Positions 35,229 to 43,125 of a stretch of DNA of 64,000 nt are shown in pieces. The stretch lies in contig JACDOI010000002.1 of the NCBI GenBank assembly GCA_017656145.1, positions 1-64,000 of the forward strand, given 5' to 3'. A program made the translations under genes and the position numbers. Position 1 is the first letter of the stretch. The number at the start of each line of letters is the position of its first letter. The DNA comes from Bacillota bacterium. GTDB taxonomy: Bacteria; Bacillota; Limnochordia; Limnochordales; ZCTH02-B6. Under the pieces are notes generated by a model, which did not search any database, was not told the DNA's origin, and saw only the letters and a list, made by a program, of their open reading frames with translations.

Positions 35229-36167
35229 TCACGTCCGCTTGCGGCAGACCGGGATAACCACCACCTTTCCGTGACCGACGTAGTCGGACGTTTGGTGCTG
35301 GACGCCGACGTTTAGCCGGTTCCAGACGACGATCTCTTCCCCGGCCAGGACGTCCTCCAAAAAGAGGCTCAAGGTCAGAGTGTTGAACTCCTCAACCGGC
35401 ATCCAGCCCAATCCCGACTCAACGTCGTCCAATGTCCGACCGATCCCGTATGAGATCTCAATGGGGGGAGCGCCCGGGTCGGCGACGTAGCGCGCGTCGG
35501 TAAAGTCCTTGAAGGCGACGATGGCGGGAGCCGTGCCGTGCACCCGGAATCGGAACGCCTCGGCGGCATAGATTCCAGGCTTGAGGATGTGCCAGTAAGA
35601 GATGGACGTCAGCGAGCCCTCAGCCATGCACCGGCAGGTGGCCGGACCCGAAACCCGTCCGGTGTCGGATCGGGGGCCAGCCTTGACGCCGACTTGAAGG
35701 TCGTCGACGACCGGCCACTGGCCCTGGAGGGTGAACTCGAACAAGACACCCATCGAGTTGGTCTTATCCACCTCGACCTCGAACTTGATTCCGTGGACTC
35801 GAGTCGTCGGATCCGTGCCTATCTCGTATTTGCGCCTGCCGTGGTTGTAGGGAAGCTCTCGCCAAACGCCTTCATCGACGACCATGTAGCGAACAGAAAC
35901 GATGGAACGCTTGTCGACGCACAATTCAAGGGTCCAATGGCTTAGGTCCCGGAACTCGCGCCCGTCCTTGCCCGGACCTTGCACCAGGTACGTCCATGTG
36001 GACTGACCGGGTACCGAGTTGTCGATGAAGTGCAGGCTCACCGTGAACCCCAGCAACGAGTCGGGCTCAGCCGCGTGGACCAGGCGACCCCGGGCGTCCA
36101 TCCCAGCAAGGCAAGCCAAAAGGCCCATCCATACAACCCATCGAAACAGCCGTCTGCCAAAACCCAT
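35229..36167 (-). CDS. Secreted protein A, two-domain, paralogous to B
   Basis: A 312-residue precursor from ATG 36167 with AAAGGA upstream. Signal: LFRWVVWMGLLACLAGMDA. Domain 1 (about 38-166) has FRDLSHWTLELCVDKRSIVS, IGTDPTTRVHGIKFEVEVDK and FEFTLQGQWPVVDDLQVGVK, a pattern I have seen in secreted proteins of diverse bacteria. Domain 2 (about 180-310) matches protein B: YWHILKPGIYAAEAFRFRVH and GEEIVVWNRLNVGVQHQTSD. Cysteine pairs CRC and ELC could make disulfides. There is no anchor. It is the first gene of the leftward series. Confidence 0.72.
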   Translation of the reverse strand: MGFGRRLFRWVVWMGLLACLAGMDARGRLVHAAEPDSLLGFTVSLHFIDNSVPGQSTWTYLVQGPGKDGREFRDLSHWTLELCVDKRSIVSVRYMVVDEGVWRELPYNHGRRKYEIGTDPTTRVHGIKFEVEVDKTNSMGVLFEFTLQGQWPVVDDLQVGVKAGPRSDTGRVSGPATCRCMAEGSLTSISYWHILKPGIYAAEAFRFRVHGTAPAIVAFKDFTDARYVADPGAPPIEISYGIGRTLDDVESGLGWMPVEEFNTLTLSLFLEDVLAGEEIVVWNRLNVGVQHQTSDYVGHGKVVVIPVCRKRT

Positions 36168-36461
36168 CCGCCGCGCGTCCTTTCGTCAAACCCCAGCTGG
36201 CTTGGTGAAAAACCTTCCCGCTGCGTCCACCGTACACCCGGGAACTCATACGACACTCTACTGTCACTCAAACAAAGATCGAATTTTGAACATTTTTGTG
36301 TTCCCGATGTTTCGCCGCCGGCGGGGCGATATGGACAGTCCGGCTCATTCGTCCAAGATGGACGAAGCGTAGGCTGGGGATCGATTCGTACGATGGTTTT
36401 GCGAGGCGGCCGCCTTTCTGGAATTCGCGATATTCACGATGACAGAGAGGGAGTGGATTCG
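36168..36461. other. Divergent intergenic region with an AT-rich core
   Basis: This gap separates the leftward secreted-protein series from the rightward small-peptide genes. Its core, about 36255-36320, is strikingly AT-rich for the window and contains GACAGTAGAGTGTC-type short palindromes and TTGAAC/TTTGAG hexamers on the two strands. It probably holds divergent promoters, but no hexamer pair with standard spacing is convincing. Confidence 0.45.
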
Positions 36462-36800
36462 ATGATGTGGCGGAAGGTTATCGCTGCGTCGCTCATCGTG
36501 TTGATCGCGACGGCTGCGCCCACGCAAGCCCTAGCCGGTGCCGCCCGAGCCGAAGCAGCCCAACGGCCTCCGGCGGCCCTGGTCTTGCCCCAGGGAGCGG
36601 AACTGGACGAGGAGGAACTGGACCAAGTCCAAGGCAAATTCTTCAAAACCGTTCTGGTCGGGGCGGTTTCCGGAGTCGTCGTCTACTCCGCCGGCAAGCT
36701 GTACGACCGGCTGACCACCGGCAGGTGGTCGTGGAGTTGGCGCGAGGCGGGCCGCGCAGCGTTCACGGGTGCCGTTGCCGGCTTCATGGGCCGTTGGTAG
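36462..36800 (+). CDS. Small secreted peptide with bacteriocin-leader-like motif
   Basis: A 112-residue precursor from ATG 36462, with AGAGAGGGAG upstream. It begins with a Sec-type signal (KVIAASLIVLIATAAPTQALA). At residues 48-58 comes LDEEELDQVQG, which resembles the end of double-glycine leader peptides (acidic, LxxxELxxVxG). It is followed by a hydrophobic, Gly-spaced segment, FFKTVLVGAVSGVVVYSAG, and AAFTGAVAGFMGRW at the C-terminus, as in pore-forming class II bacteriocins. Having both a Sec signal and this motif is unusual. A two-helix membrane peptide follows. The bacteriocin reading is inference. Confidence 0.6.
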   Translation: MMWRKVIAASLIVLIATAAPTQALAGAARAEAAQRPPAALVLPQGAELDEEELDQVQGKFFKTVLVGAVSGVVVYSAGKLYDRLTTGRWSWSWREAGRAAFTGAVAGFMGRW

Positions 36801-36891
36801 ACCGAGACCGGTAAAGCAACCATGCGCCCGAGGGCGGACGGGGCCGGCCGGGGTCCCGTCCCCCAGTCTGGGCCGTCGCGGGAGAATCTCC

Positions 36892-37056
36892 ATGAACTGG
36901 CGCAAGGATTTAGTCCGTGCGGCTCTGTTTGCGCTGGTGTTCGCGCTGTTGGGCCATGTCGTGGTCCCTATGCCGCTGCCCCGGGCCCTGGCGAGCGGCA
37001 TCATGGCCGGCATCGTCTGGGTGATCCTCGGCCATTGGGCGCGCCTGTTCCGTTGA
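36892..37056 (+). CDS. Two-helix small membrane peptide, possible immunity protein
   Basis: A 54-residue peptide, ATG 36892 with GGAGAATC upstream. Two hydrophobic helices, VRAALFALVFALLGHVVVP and LASGIMAGIVWVILGHWARL, are joined by a short Pro turn, with basic ends. It lies 91 bases after the small secreted peptide gene on the same strand. Small two- to four-helix membrane proteins next to bacteriocin genes are often immunity factors; that role is suggested here by position only. Confidence 0.6.
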   Translation: MNWRKDLVRAALFALVFALLGHVVVPMPLPRALASGIMAGIVWVILGHWARLFR

Positions 37057-37112
37057 TTGCGGCAGGCGCCCGGGTACCCGACGGCAGGCGAGGCCGGCTG
37101 TAACCACGGGTC

Positions 37113-37141
37113 GGGGCGGGCGCTCAGGGCCGGCCCGCCCC
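37113..37141. repeat. GC-rich inverted repeat between convergent genes
   Basis: GGGGCGGGC at 37113-37121 pairs perfectly with GCCCGCCCC at 37133-37141 around an 11-base loop. It sits between the convergent small membrane peptide gene and tpx. Lacking a T-run on either strand, it is only a weak candidate for a bidirectional terminator. Confidence 0.35.
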
Positions 37142-37197
37142 CGCTCAAACCGGAACCGATGCTGCTTTCGATGCCGTTTGATGCGGCCCCGGGCGAC

Positions 37198-37695
37198 TCA
37201 CTGAGCCGCCCTGGCGGCCGCCAATGCCTTGTCGTAATCGGGGTGATCGGTCACCTCCGGCACGTACTCGACGTAGGTGATCGTGTTGCTCGAATCGACC
37301 ACGAAGATGGCCCGGGCCAGCAGGCGCAACTCCTTGATGAGAACGCCGTAGTTTTGGCCGAACGACGCCTCCCGGTGGTCGGACAGCGTCTGCACGTTCT
37401 CGATACCTTCCGCGGCGCACCACCGCTTTTGGGCGAACGGCAAGTCCATGCTGATGACGAGCACCTTGACGTTCCCGAGCTTGGCCGCCTCCTCGTTGAA
37501 CCGCCGGGTCTCGGCGCTGCACACCCCGGTGTCCAGGGACGGCACCGAGGCGATGAGGCGCACGCCGGATGTGTCCTTCAAGGTCACCGTGGACATATCG
37601 TTGGCCACCACGGTAAAATCGGGAGCCTTCTGCCCCACTTCCACCGGCTTGCCCAAAAGCGTCACGGGATTGCCCCGCATGGTCACTTGCGGCAT
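37198..37695 (-). CDS. tpx: Thiol peroxidase Tpx
   Basis: A 165-residue atypical 2-Cys peroxiredoxin that reduces hydrogen and alkyl peroxides with thioredoxin. ATG 37695 has GGGAGG eight bases upstream. The peroxidatic Cys59 is in SVPSLDTGVCSAETRRFN and the resolving Cys93 in KRWCAAEGIENVQTLSD. The remainder, LARAIFVVDSSNTITYVEYV and EVTDHPDYDKAL, is characteristic of Tpx. Length is normal. The gene appears to be monocistronic. Confidence 0.96.
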   Translation of the reverse strand: MPQVTMRGNPVTLLGKPVEVGQKAPDFTVVANDMSTVTLKDTSGVRLIASVPSLDTGVCSAETRRFNEEAAKLGNVKVLVISMDLPFAQKRWCAAEGIENVQTLSDHREASFGQNYGVLIKELRLLARAIFVVDSSNTITYVEYVPEVTDHPDYDKALAAARAAQ

Positions 37696-37882
37696 CACGC
37701 ATTCCTCCCTGAACCGGTCGTTTGCCTAACCGACAGGCCCATGGTTTCCACGAGCGGCGGATTGAATCCTCCCCGTCGCCGTTCCGACCTCTTAGCGACA
37801 GCGGGCCGTTCCGCATGCGGAACGACGAGCAACCCGGCCACACAAACTGTCTTGAACGTGGCGCCAGCCATCGGCGTCCCGT

Positions 37883-38236
37883 TCACCTGAGCAAGTCCCG
37901 GTAGGCTTCCGGATCGAAGCCCACCACCGCGCGATGTCCCCGGACAGCAACGGGTCGTCGCCACAGGCCAGGCTCCCGGGCCAGAAGCCGCGTCCACTCT
38001 TCATCCGAAAGATCTCGGCCTTCCAGGTCCATTTCCCGGAACCGGCGGCTGCGGGTCGAAACGAGATCCCGCACGCCTCCCGGCAAGAGGCTCGCCAGCT
38101 TGCGGATTTCGTCCTCGGCCGGCAGATCGGCGAAATAGCGGCGCTCGGTCACCTGGGCACCGAGCTCGCCCAGAAACCGCCGGGCCCGGCGGCACGTCGT
38201 GCACTTCGGGTAGTAGTAAAGGGTAACGTCTGGCAC
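37883..38236 (-). CDS. ArsC/Spx-family protein (thioredoxin-like reductase)
   Basis: A 117-residue protein from GTG 38236, with GGAGGAG six bases upstream. The N-terminal strand and CXXC, TLYYYPKCTTCRRARRFL, fit ArsC/Spx/YffB proteins. The rest, TERRYFADLPAEDEIRKLAS, REMDLEGRDLSDEEWTRLL and WRRPVAVRGHRAVVGFDPEA, completes the fold. Family members reduce arsenate or bind RNA polymerase; no ars genes are nearby, so a thiol-redox or stress role is as likely as arsenate reduction. It lies 187 bases upstream of tpx on the same strand. Confidence 0.85.
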   Translation of the reverse strand: MPDVTLYYYPKCTTCRRARRFLGELGAQVTERRYFADLPAEDEIRKLASLLPGGVRDLVSTRSRRFREMDLEGRDLSDEEWTRLLAREPGLWRRPVAVRGHRAVVGFDPEAYRDLLR

Positions 38237-38521
38237 ACCGGCTCCTCCTCTCACGCCGAAACGAGCGCCCGGCAATCGCCCCCTGGGCCTCGGCCGGTTC
38301 TTTCCCGCCGCGCGGGCGGGATTCCTGCCACGCCAACAGCAACTGGCTCAGTGTGCGGTCAATATCCACAGGTGTCCTGACGGGCTTGCCGCGAGCAGGC
38401 GCGACGGTGTCGTTTCTGCCAATTTGTTGTTTTTCGACTTTATCACAGAGAGGAAAACGGGTTGTCTTGTCAAATAGTATCTTGTTACTCGTCTGCTGTC
38501 TTCTGGGGGGAGGTGGGTGAG

Positions 38522-39589
38522 TTGCCGCGCGCACCCGGGCGGCTGCGGGAGCCTTTTCCGGCTCTTCAGCAAGCGTTTTCGGCGATGGTAGACGTAACCA
38601 AGTCCCTGCTGCGCCCGCTAAACCTCAGCTCGGTCCTGGAGCAGATCCTGACTCAGGTGCACAACTTGTTCGGCTATGAGATTTGCTGCATTCTGCTGGC
38701 CGATGAGAATAAAAAAGAGCTCTACATCGCCGCGCAGCGGGGTTACGATCCGTCTATCGCCAAAGGACTCCGTCTTCCCATGGAAGGAAACCGGGGCATC
38801 GTCAGCCGGGCGGCGGCCAGCCGGATCCCGCACTATGCCCCCGACGTGTCCAAAAACCCTCATTACATCGCGGCGAGCCCGGGGGTTCGGTCCGAGTTCG
38901 CGGTCCCCTTGGTCCTGGACGATGAGGTCATCGGCGTGCTCGACGTGGAAAGCCGGGAGCCAGACGCCTTCCCGCGGGAAATCCGGAAAGTGCTGGAGGC
39001 CTTTGCTGCCTTGGCAGCCCTGGCCATTTACCGAGCCCAGCGCCACGAGGAACTCGAGCAGCTGGCGCTGACCGACGGTCTGACCGGGCTGGCCAACAGC
39101 CGAGCTTTCTGGGAAGCCTTGCATCGGGAAATCGCCCGGGCCAAGCGGTTCAACCAGGCACTGACGTTGCTGGTGCTGGAAATCGACAACTTCAAGCGAG
39201 TCAACGATTCTCACGGGCACCTCAAAGGGGATGAAGCCCTGCGCGCGGTGGGCCGCGTCCTGGGGGTCACCTGTCGGGCGATGGACATCGCCGCGCGGGT
39301 GGGCGGTGATGAGTTTGCCGTCATCTTCCCCCAAACAGGCAAGCCTGAGGCGCTCATGGCTGCCAAACGAATCCACCGGGAAGTCAAAGACATCAACCTC
39401 GGCCCCCGGATCCGCCTGACCGCGAGCTTAGGGCTGGCGGCCTTCCCCGAGGACGGCGGCAACCCGAGCGCCCTGTTTGCCGCCGCCGACTGGGCCATGT
39501 ACCGCATCAAAAACCAGGGCGGCGACGGTGTAGCCTGGGTGCCCCCGCCGCCGGCTGAACCGGTTCGTTCGGCCGATGTCCCGTTTTGA
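38522..39589 (+). CDS. GAF-domain diguanylate cyclase
   Basis: A 355-residue cytosolic enzyme making cyclic di-GMP. TTG 38522 is chosen for its GGGGGGAGGTGGG box. A GAF sensor domain (about 30-180) includes FGYEICCILLADENKKELYI and VRSEFAVPLVLDDEVIGVLD. The GGDEF domain (about 190-340) has LTDGLTGLANSRAFW, the active-site RVGGDEFAVIF, and an RxxD product-inhibition site (RAMD) five residues before it, so the enzyme should be active and feedback-regulated. No transmembrane segment is seen. An HD-GYP phosphodiesterase is encoded 3.5 kb downstream. Confidence 0.92.
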   Translation: MPRAPGRLREPFPALQQAFSAMVDVTKSLLRPLNLSSVLEQILTQVHNLFGYEICCILLADENKKELYIAAQRGYDPSIAKGLRLPMEGNRGIVSRAAASRIPHYAPDVSKNPHYIAASPGVRSEFAVPLVLDDEVIGVLDVESREPDAFPREIRKVLEAFAALAALAIYRAQRHEELEQLALTDGLTGLANSRAFWEALHREIARAKRFNQALTLLVLEIDNFKRVNDSHGHLKGDEALRAVGRVLGVTCRAMDIAARVGGDEFAVIFPQTGKPEALMAAKRIHREVKDINLGPRIRLTASLGLAAFPEDGGNPSALFAAADWAMYRIKNQGGDGVAWVPPPPAEPVRSADVPF

Positions 39590-39626
39590 CCCCGCGCACC
39601 CGTCATGGCGGCTGGGCACCCTTCGC

Positions 39627-40103
39627 TCAGCCGGTCACCCGCCGATACCGGCGCCGGTGGTACACGAGCGGTTCTGCTGCCGAGAAATCCAGCGACACGA
39701 TTTCGCCCACAAAAAGGACGTGGTCGCCGCCGTCGTACCGGTGGCGAGTTCGGCACTCGACGCGGGCCCACGCGTCCTTGAGCAACGGCGCCCCCGTCTC
39801 TCCGAAGGTGTACTCCAGGCCGGCAAACCGGTCCGGTTCGGGACCGGCAAACCGGGCGGACAGCTCTTCCTGCCCGGCCGCCAGGGCATTGACGGCGAAC
39901 CCTGGCGCGGCCTCGAAGTGCGGCAGGCTGCCCGCCTGCCGGGCTAAGGTGAACAACACCAGCGGCGGATTCAAGGATAGAGGGTCAAACGAACTGGCTG
40001 TAAATCCCCGGGGCTGGCCGTCGATGCCGCGGCATGTGATGACGGCCACGGCCGCAGGCCAATTCGAAAACAGTTCTTTAAACTGGGCCGGGTCGATGGT
40101 CAC
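39627..40103 (-). CDS. Flavin reductase (HpaC/FMN-binding split-barrel type)
   Basis: About 158 residues from GTG 40103, behind GGAGGAGG; a longer frame to GTG 40175 exists but has no ribosome site. The FMN-binding split barrel begins TIDPAQFKELFSNWPAAVAVITC, continues with GFTASSFDPLSLNPPLVLFT, NALAAGQEELSARFAG and VGEIVSLDFS, and ends at LVYHRRRYRRV. Family members reduce free FMN or FAD with NAD(P)H to feed two-component monooxygenases. No monooxygenase gene is adjacent, so the partner is unknown. Confidence 0.9.
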   Translation of the reverse strand: MTIDPAQFKELFSNWPAAVAVITCRGIDGQPRGFTASSFDPLSLNPPLVLFTLARQAGSLPHFEAAPGFAVNALAAGQEELSARFAGPEPDRFAGLEYTFGETGAPLLKDAWARVECRTRHRYDGGDHVLFVGEIVSLDFSAAEPLVYHRRRYRRVTG

Positions 40104-40295
40104 GGGCCCCTTCGCCTCCTCCGGCCACCGCGGGCGGCCAATCTTTTGGGCGGGCGCTTCCGGCGCAAACTCCACTCTCTAATTTGCCGGTCACGGCCGT
40201 TCCCCTCCTGATCCCGTTTCCAGACCACACCGGATCCGTCATTTTCTTCTCCCTTTTCTTTATCCTGCCGGGTGATGCGCCATCGGTTGGTATGC

Positions 40296-40325
40296 TTGAC
40301 GGCGGACGAGCGGGCAGCGTACACT
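40296..40325 (+). promoter_or_regulatory. Promoter of the metal-efflux operon
   Basis: TTGACG at 40296-40301 and TACACT at 40320-40325 are spaced by 18 bases, just upstream of the CadC-like operator and 77 bases before the ArsR-family start codon. Confidence 0.65.
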
Positions 40326-40333
40326 GAACATAG

Positions 40334-40349
40334 TCAAACAAGTCTTTGA
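40334..40349. promoter_or_regulatory. CadC/ArsR-type operator
   Basis: TCAAACAAGTCTTTGA is an inverted repeat (TCAAA, six bases, TTTGA) followed by ATGATG. It closely resembles the cad operator of staphylococcal plasmid pI258 as I recall it, and lies directly downstream of the -10 box, where a bound ArsR repressor would block transcription until Cd, Pb or Zn is present. Confidence 0.7.
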
Positions 40350-40401
40350 ATGATGAGCGGCCCGAACTGCGCTTGGCGACAGCAACGAGCATGGAGGAGG
40401 G

Positions 40402-40875
40402 ATGCGCGTCGTGGCCCTTCAGCACAATCCAGCCAGCCCCCGGGCGGGTCGCCGCTTGGCGGCGCCCGTATGCCAGGTCGAGTCGATCAACGAAATGCTG
40501 GTGGAGCAGCTGCGGCCCGGGGCGGACCGGGCCGCAGCTGCCGCCCCGCTGTTTAAGGCCGTGGCCGACGACGCCCGGGCCCGCATCGTCTGGGCCCTCA
40601 GCCGGGCCGAACTGTGCGTCTGCGATGTGGCGGCCCTCATCGGCACTAGCGTCGCCGCGGCGTCCTACCACCTGCGGTTGCTGCACCGGCTCGGCGCGGT
40701 GCAGTATCGGCGGGACGGCAAAATGGTCTATTACCGGCTGGCCGATCCTCGTCTGGGCCGGATCGTCGAGGCGGCGGCCGGCCTATCGACGGGCCCACCC
40801 GTTGCGAATGCAGCCAACCCGCCGGCAAGATCGTCGCCGGAACGCGCGCGGGCGAAAGCGGTGACGATACGATGA
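40402..40875 (+). CDS. ArsR/SmtB-family metal-sensing repressor (CadC-like)
   Basis: A 157-residue repressor from ATG 40402, next to a GGAGGAGGG box. The winged-helix core has PLFKAVADDARARIVWALSR, the metal-box ELCVCDVAALIG with both cysteines, and the recognition helix VAAASYHLRLLHRLGAVQYR. A further cysteine in the N-terminal arm (PVCQVES) is placed as in CadC, where it completes a Cys4 Cd/Pb site. A 30-residue polar tail follows. It overlaps the P-type ATPase gene by four bases, so it should control that operon through the upstream operator. Confidence 0.93.
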   Translation: MRVVALQHNPASPRAGRRLAAPVCQVESINEMLVEQLRPGADRAAAAAPLFKAVADDARARIVWALSRAELCVCDVAALIGTSVAAASYHLRLLHRLGAVQYRRDGKMVYYRLADPRLGRIVEAAAGLSTGPPVANAANPPARSSPERARAKAVTIR

Positions 40876-43049
40876 TCCAGGTCTATCGCGTCGAAGGCAT
40901 CACCTGCCTCGACTGCGCCGCCCGGTTTGAGCGGGCCGTGGCAAGCCTTCCGGGCGTGTCCCGGGCTGTCCTCAACCCCATGGCCGGCCGGCTGGTGGTC
41001 GAAGGCGAGCACCGGCTTTCGGACATCCAGTCAGCGGCCCGCACCGAAGGCTATGTCATCACGCCCGCCCAAGACGGCCCCGCGGTTGCGACACGCGACG
41101 GCAAACCGGCCCGGGTCAACTGGCCCTTGGCGCGGATTGCGGTGTCCAGCGTGGCGTTGGCGGGCAGCATCGGCGCCCTGTTGACCGGGATAGGAGAACC
41201 TTACGCGCGCATCCTGTATGCCGTCGCCATCGTCGCAGGAGCTTGGGGAAACGTTCGCCGGGCCGTGCTGTCGCTTTCCCGGCTGCGGTTCAACACGAGC
41301 GTGCTGATGACTTCGGCCGTCATCGGCGCTGTGGCCATCGGCGAATGGACCGAAGCCGCGCTCGTCGCGTTGTTATTCGGCGTTTCGGAGGCGCTGGAAT
41401 CCTGGACGATGCAGCGGGCCCGGCGATCCCTGCAGCAGCTGGTGGACTTGACGCCCAAAACAGCCCGGGTGCTGACCGAAGAGGGCGAGACCGAACGCCC
41501 GGTGGAACGAGTTGAGATCGGTGACATCCTGACCATCCGCCCGGGCGAACGCATCGCGCTGGACGGCGTCGTCCTCAAGGGAAGCGCATCCGTAGACGAG
41601 GCACCCATCACCGGTGAATCGATGCCCGTCCCCAAGTCCGCTGGGGAACCGGTGTACGCGGGAACGTTTTGTCTCGACGGCCACCTGACCGTGCGGGTAA
41701 CCAAGCCGGCAGCGGGCACAACCATCGCCCGCATCATTCAGCTGGTGGAAGAGGCCCAGAGCCGCCGGGCACAGGCGCAAGCGTTCGTCGATCGGTTCGC
41801 GGCCTACTACACCCCGGCAGTCATGGCCGCGGCGGCGCTGGTGGCCATCATCCCGCCCGTCATATGGGGCGGTCCGTGGGGAACGTGGGTCTACCGGGGT
41901 CTCGCGCTGCTGGTGGTGGCGTGCCCGTGCGCGCTGGTGGTGTCCACTCCCGTTTCCATCGTCAGTGCCATCAGCGCTGCGGCCCGCCACGGCGTACTGA
42001 TCAAGGGAGGCATCCACCTGGAGCAGTTGGGCCGTCTCACGGCTGTCGCGTTCGACAAGACAGGCACCCTCACCGCCGGAAAGCCTGTCATCACCGACGT
42101 CGTGCCGGTAGGTTCGGCCCGGGCCGAAGACGTTCTGGCCGCGGCCGCCGCTTTGGAGTCGCATGCCAGCCACCCCCTGGCCGCGGCCGTCGTAGAAGCC
42201 GCGCGGGCCAGGGGAATTCGGCCGTCTCCGGTCGACGATTTCCGGAACATCCCGGGCCTTGGCGTTCAGGGCACGGTGGGCGGGCAAACGCGGCTGACCG
42301 GCAGCCCCCGGCTGTTGGCCCAGCGCGGCCTTTGGACGCCCGAAACGGCCCGCCTGGCAGCCGAGCTTGAGGAGCAAGGCAAAACGGTCATCGCCGTGGC
42401 CGCCGGCTCACGGCCGTTAGGCCTGTTGGCCGCGGAGGACCGGATGAGGGACGAAGCGCCGGCAGCAGTCGCCGCGCTGCGGCAGGCGGGCATCCGACGC
42501 ATCATCGTATTGACTGGCGACAATGAGCGGGCCGCCCGAAGAGTGGCCGCCCTGACCGGCGCGGACGATGTCCGAGCGGGCCTTTTGCCGGAGGATAAAG
42601 TGGCGGCGGTTCGTGAGCTTTTGGCTGGAAACCGCGTCGCGATGGTCGGCGACGGAATCAACGACGCGCCGGCTTTGGCCGCCGCCACCGTCGGCATCGC
42701 CATGGGCGGCGCGGGCACGGACACGGCGCTGGAGACAGCCGACGTTGTGCTGATGAGCGACGACCTGGGCAAGCTCCCATTTCTGGTCAGGCTCAGCAAG
42801 GCGACCGTCGGCACCATTCGGCAAAACATCGCAATATCGTTGGCCATTAAGGCCGCCGCGGTGCTGCTGGCGTTCTCCGGCTGGCTCACGCTCTGGCTTG
42901 CCATCACGGCCGACATGGGTGCCTCTCTTCTGGTGACGGTCAACGGCATGCGCCTCCTGCGCTTCCGGCCTTCCTTGACCAAGTCAACAGGGGCACTGGC
43001 TGCCGGCCCTTCCCGGCCGGGACTGCCCGAATCCGGGCAAACTGCGTGA
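40872..43049 (+). CDS. Cd/Zn/Pb-exporting P1B-type ATPase (CadA/ZntA-like)
   Basis: A 725-residue heavy-metal ATPase in the inner membrane. The N-terminal HMA domain binds metal through GITCLDCAARF. The membrane CPC motif, ACPCALVVSTP, marks the transport site. Cytoplasmic signatures are the phosphorylated Asp in FDKTGTLTAGKPV, the nucleotide-domain SHPLAAAVVE and the hinge GDGINDAPALAA. The C-terminal 25 residues have no metal-binding His/Cys string. With the CadC-like repressor upstream and their overlap, it forms a two-gene metal-resistance operon. Confidence 0.95.
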   Translation: MIQVYRVEGITCLDCAARFERAVASLPGVSRAVLNPMAGRLVVEGEHRLSDIQSAARTEGYVITPAQDGPAVATRDGKPARVNWPLARIAVSSVALAGSIGALLTGIGEPYARILYAVAIVAGAWGNVRRAVLSLSRLRFNTSVLMTSAVIGAVAIGEWTEAALVALLFGVSEALESWTMQRARRSLQQLVDLTPKTARVLTEEGETERPVERVEIGDILTIRPGERIALDGVVLKGSASVDEAPITGESMPVPKSAGEPVYAGTFCLDGHLTVRVTKPAAGTTIARIIQLVEEAQSRRAQAQAFVDRFAAYYTPAVMAAAALVAIIPPVIWGGPWGTWVYRGLALLVVACPCALVVSTPVSIVSAISAAARHGVLIKGGIHLEQLGRLTAVAFDKTGTLTAGKPVITDVVPVGSARAEDVLAAAAALESHASHPLAAAVVEAARARGIRPSPVDDFRNIPGLGVQGTVGGQTRLTGSPRLLAQRGLWTPETARLAAELEEQGKTVIAVAAGSRPLGLLAAEDRMRDEAPAAVAALRQAGIRRIIVLTGDNERAARRVAALTGADDVRAGLLPEDKVAAVRELLAGNRVAMVGDGINDAPALAAATVGIAMGGAGTDTALETADVVLMSDDLGKLPFLVRLSKATVGTIRQNIAISLAIKAAAVLLAFSGWLTLWLAITADMGASLLVTVNGMRLLRFRPSLTKSTGALAAGPSRPGLPESGQTA

Positions 43050-43125
43050 CCTCCCGGTGCGGGCGCGGTGAGCCGTTGGCGACTTGTGCAAACCGCCAGC
43101 CGCCGGCATCCTTAACGTTGGGGCA

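Noticed and set aside
36255-36320. AT-rich patch as an origin or DnaA-box region
   Set aside because: No TTATCCACA-type boxes and no replication genes nearby; divergent promoter region is the simpler reading.
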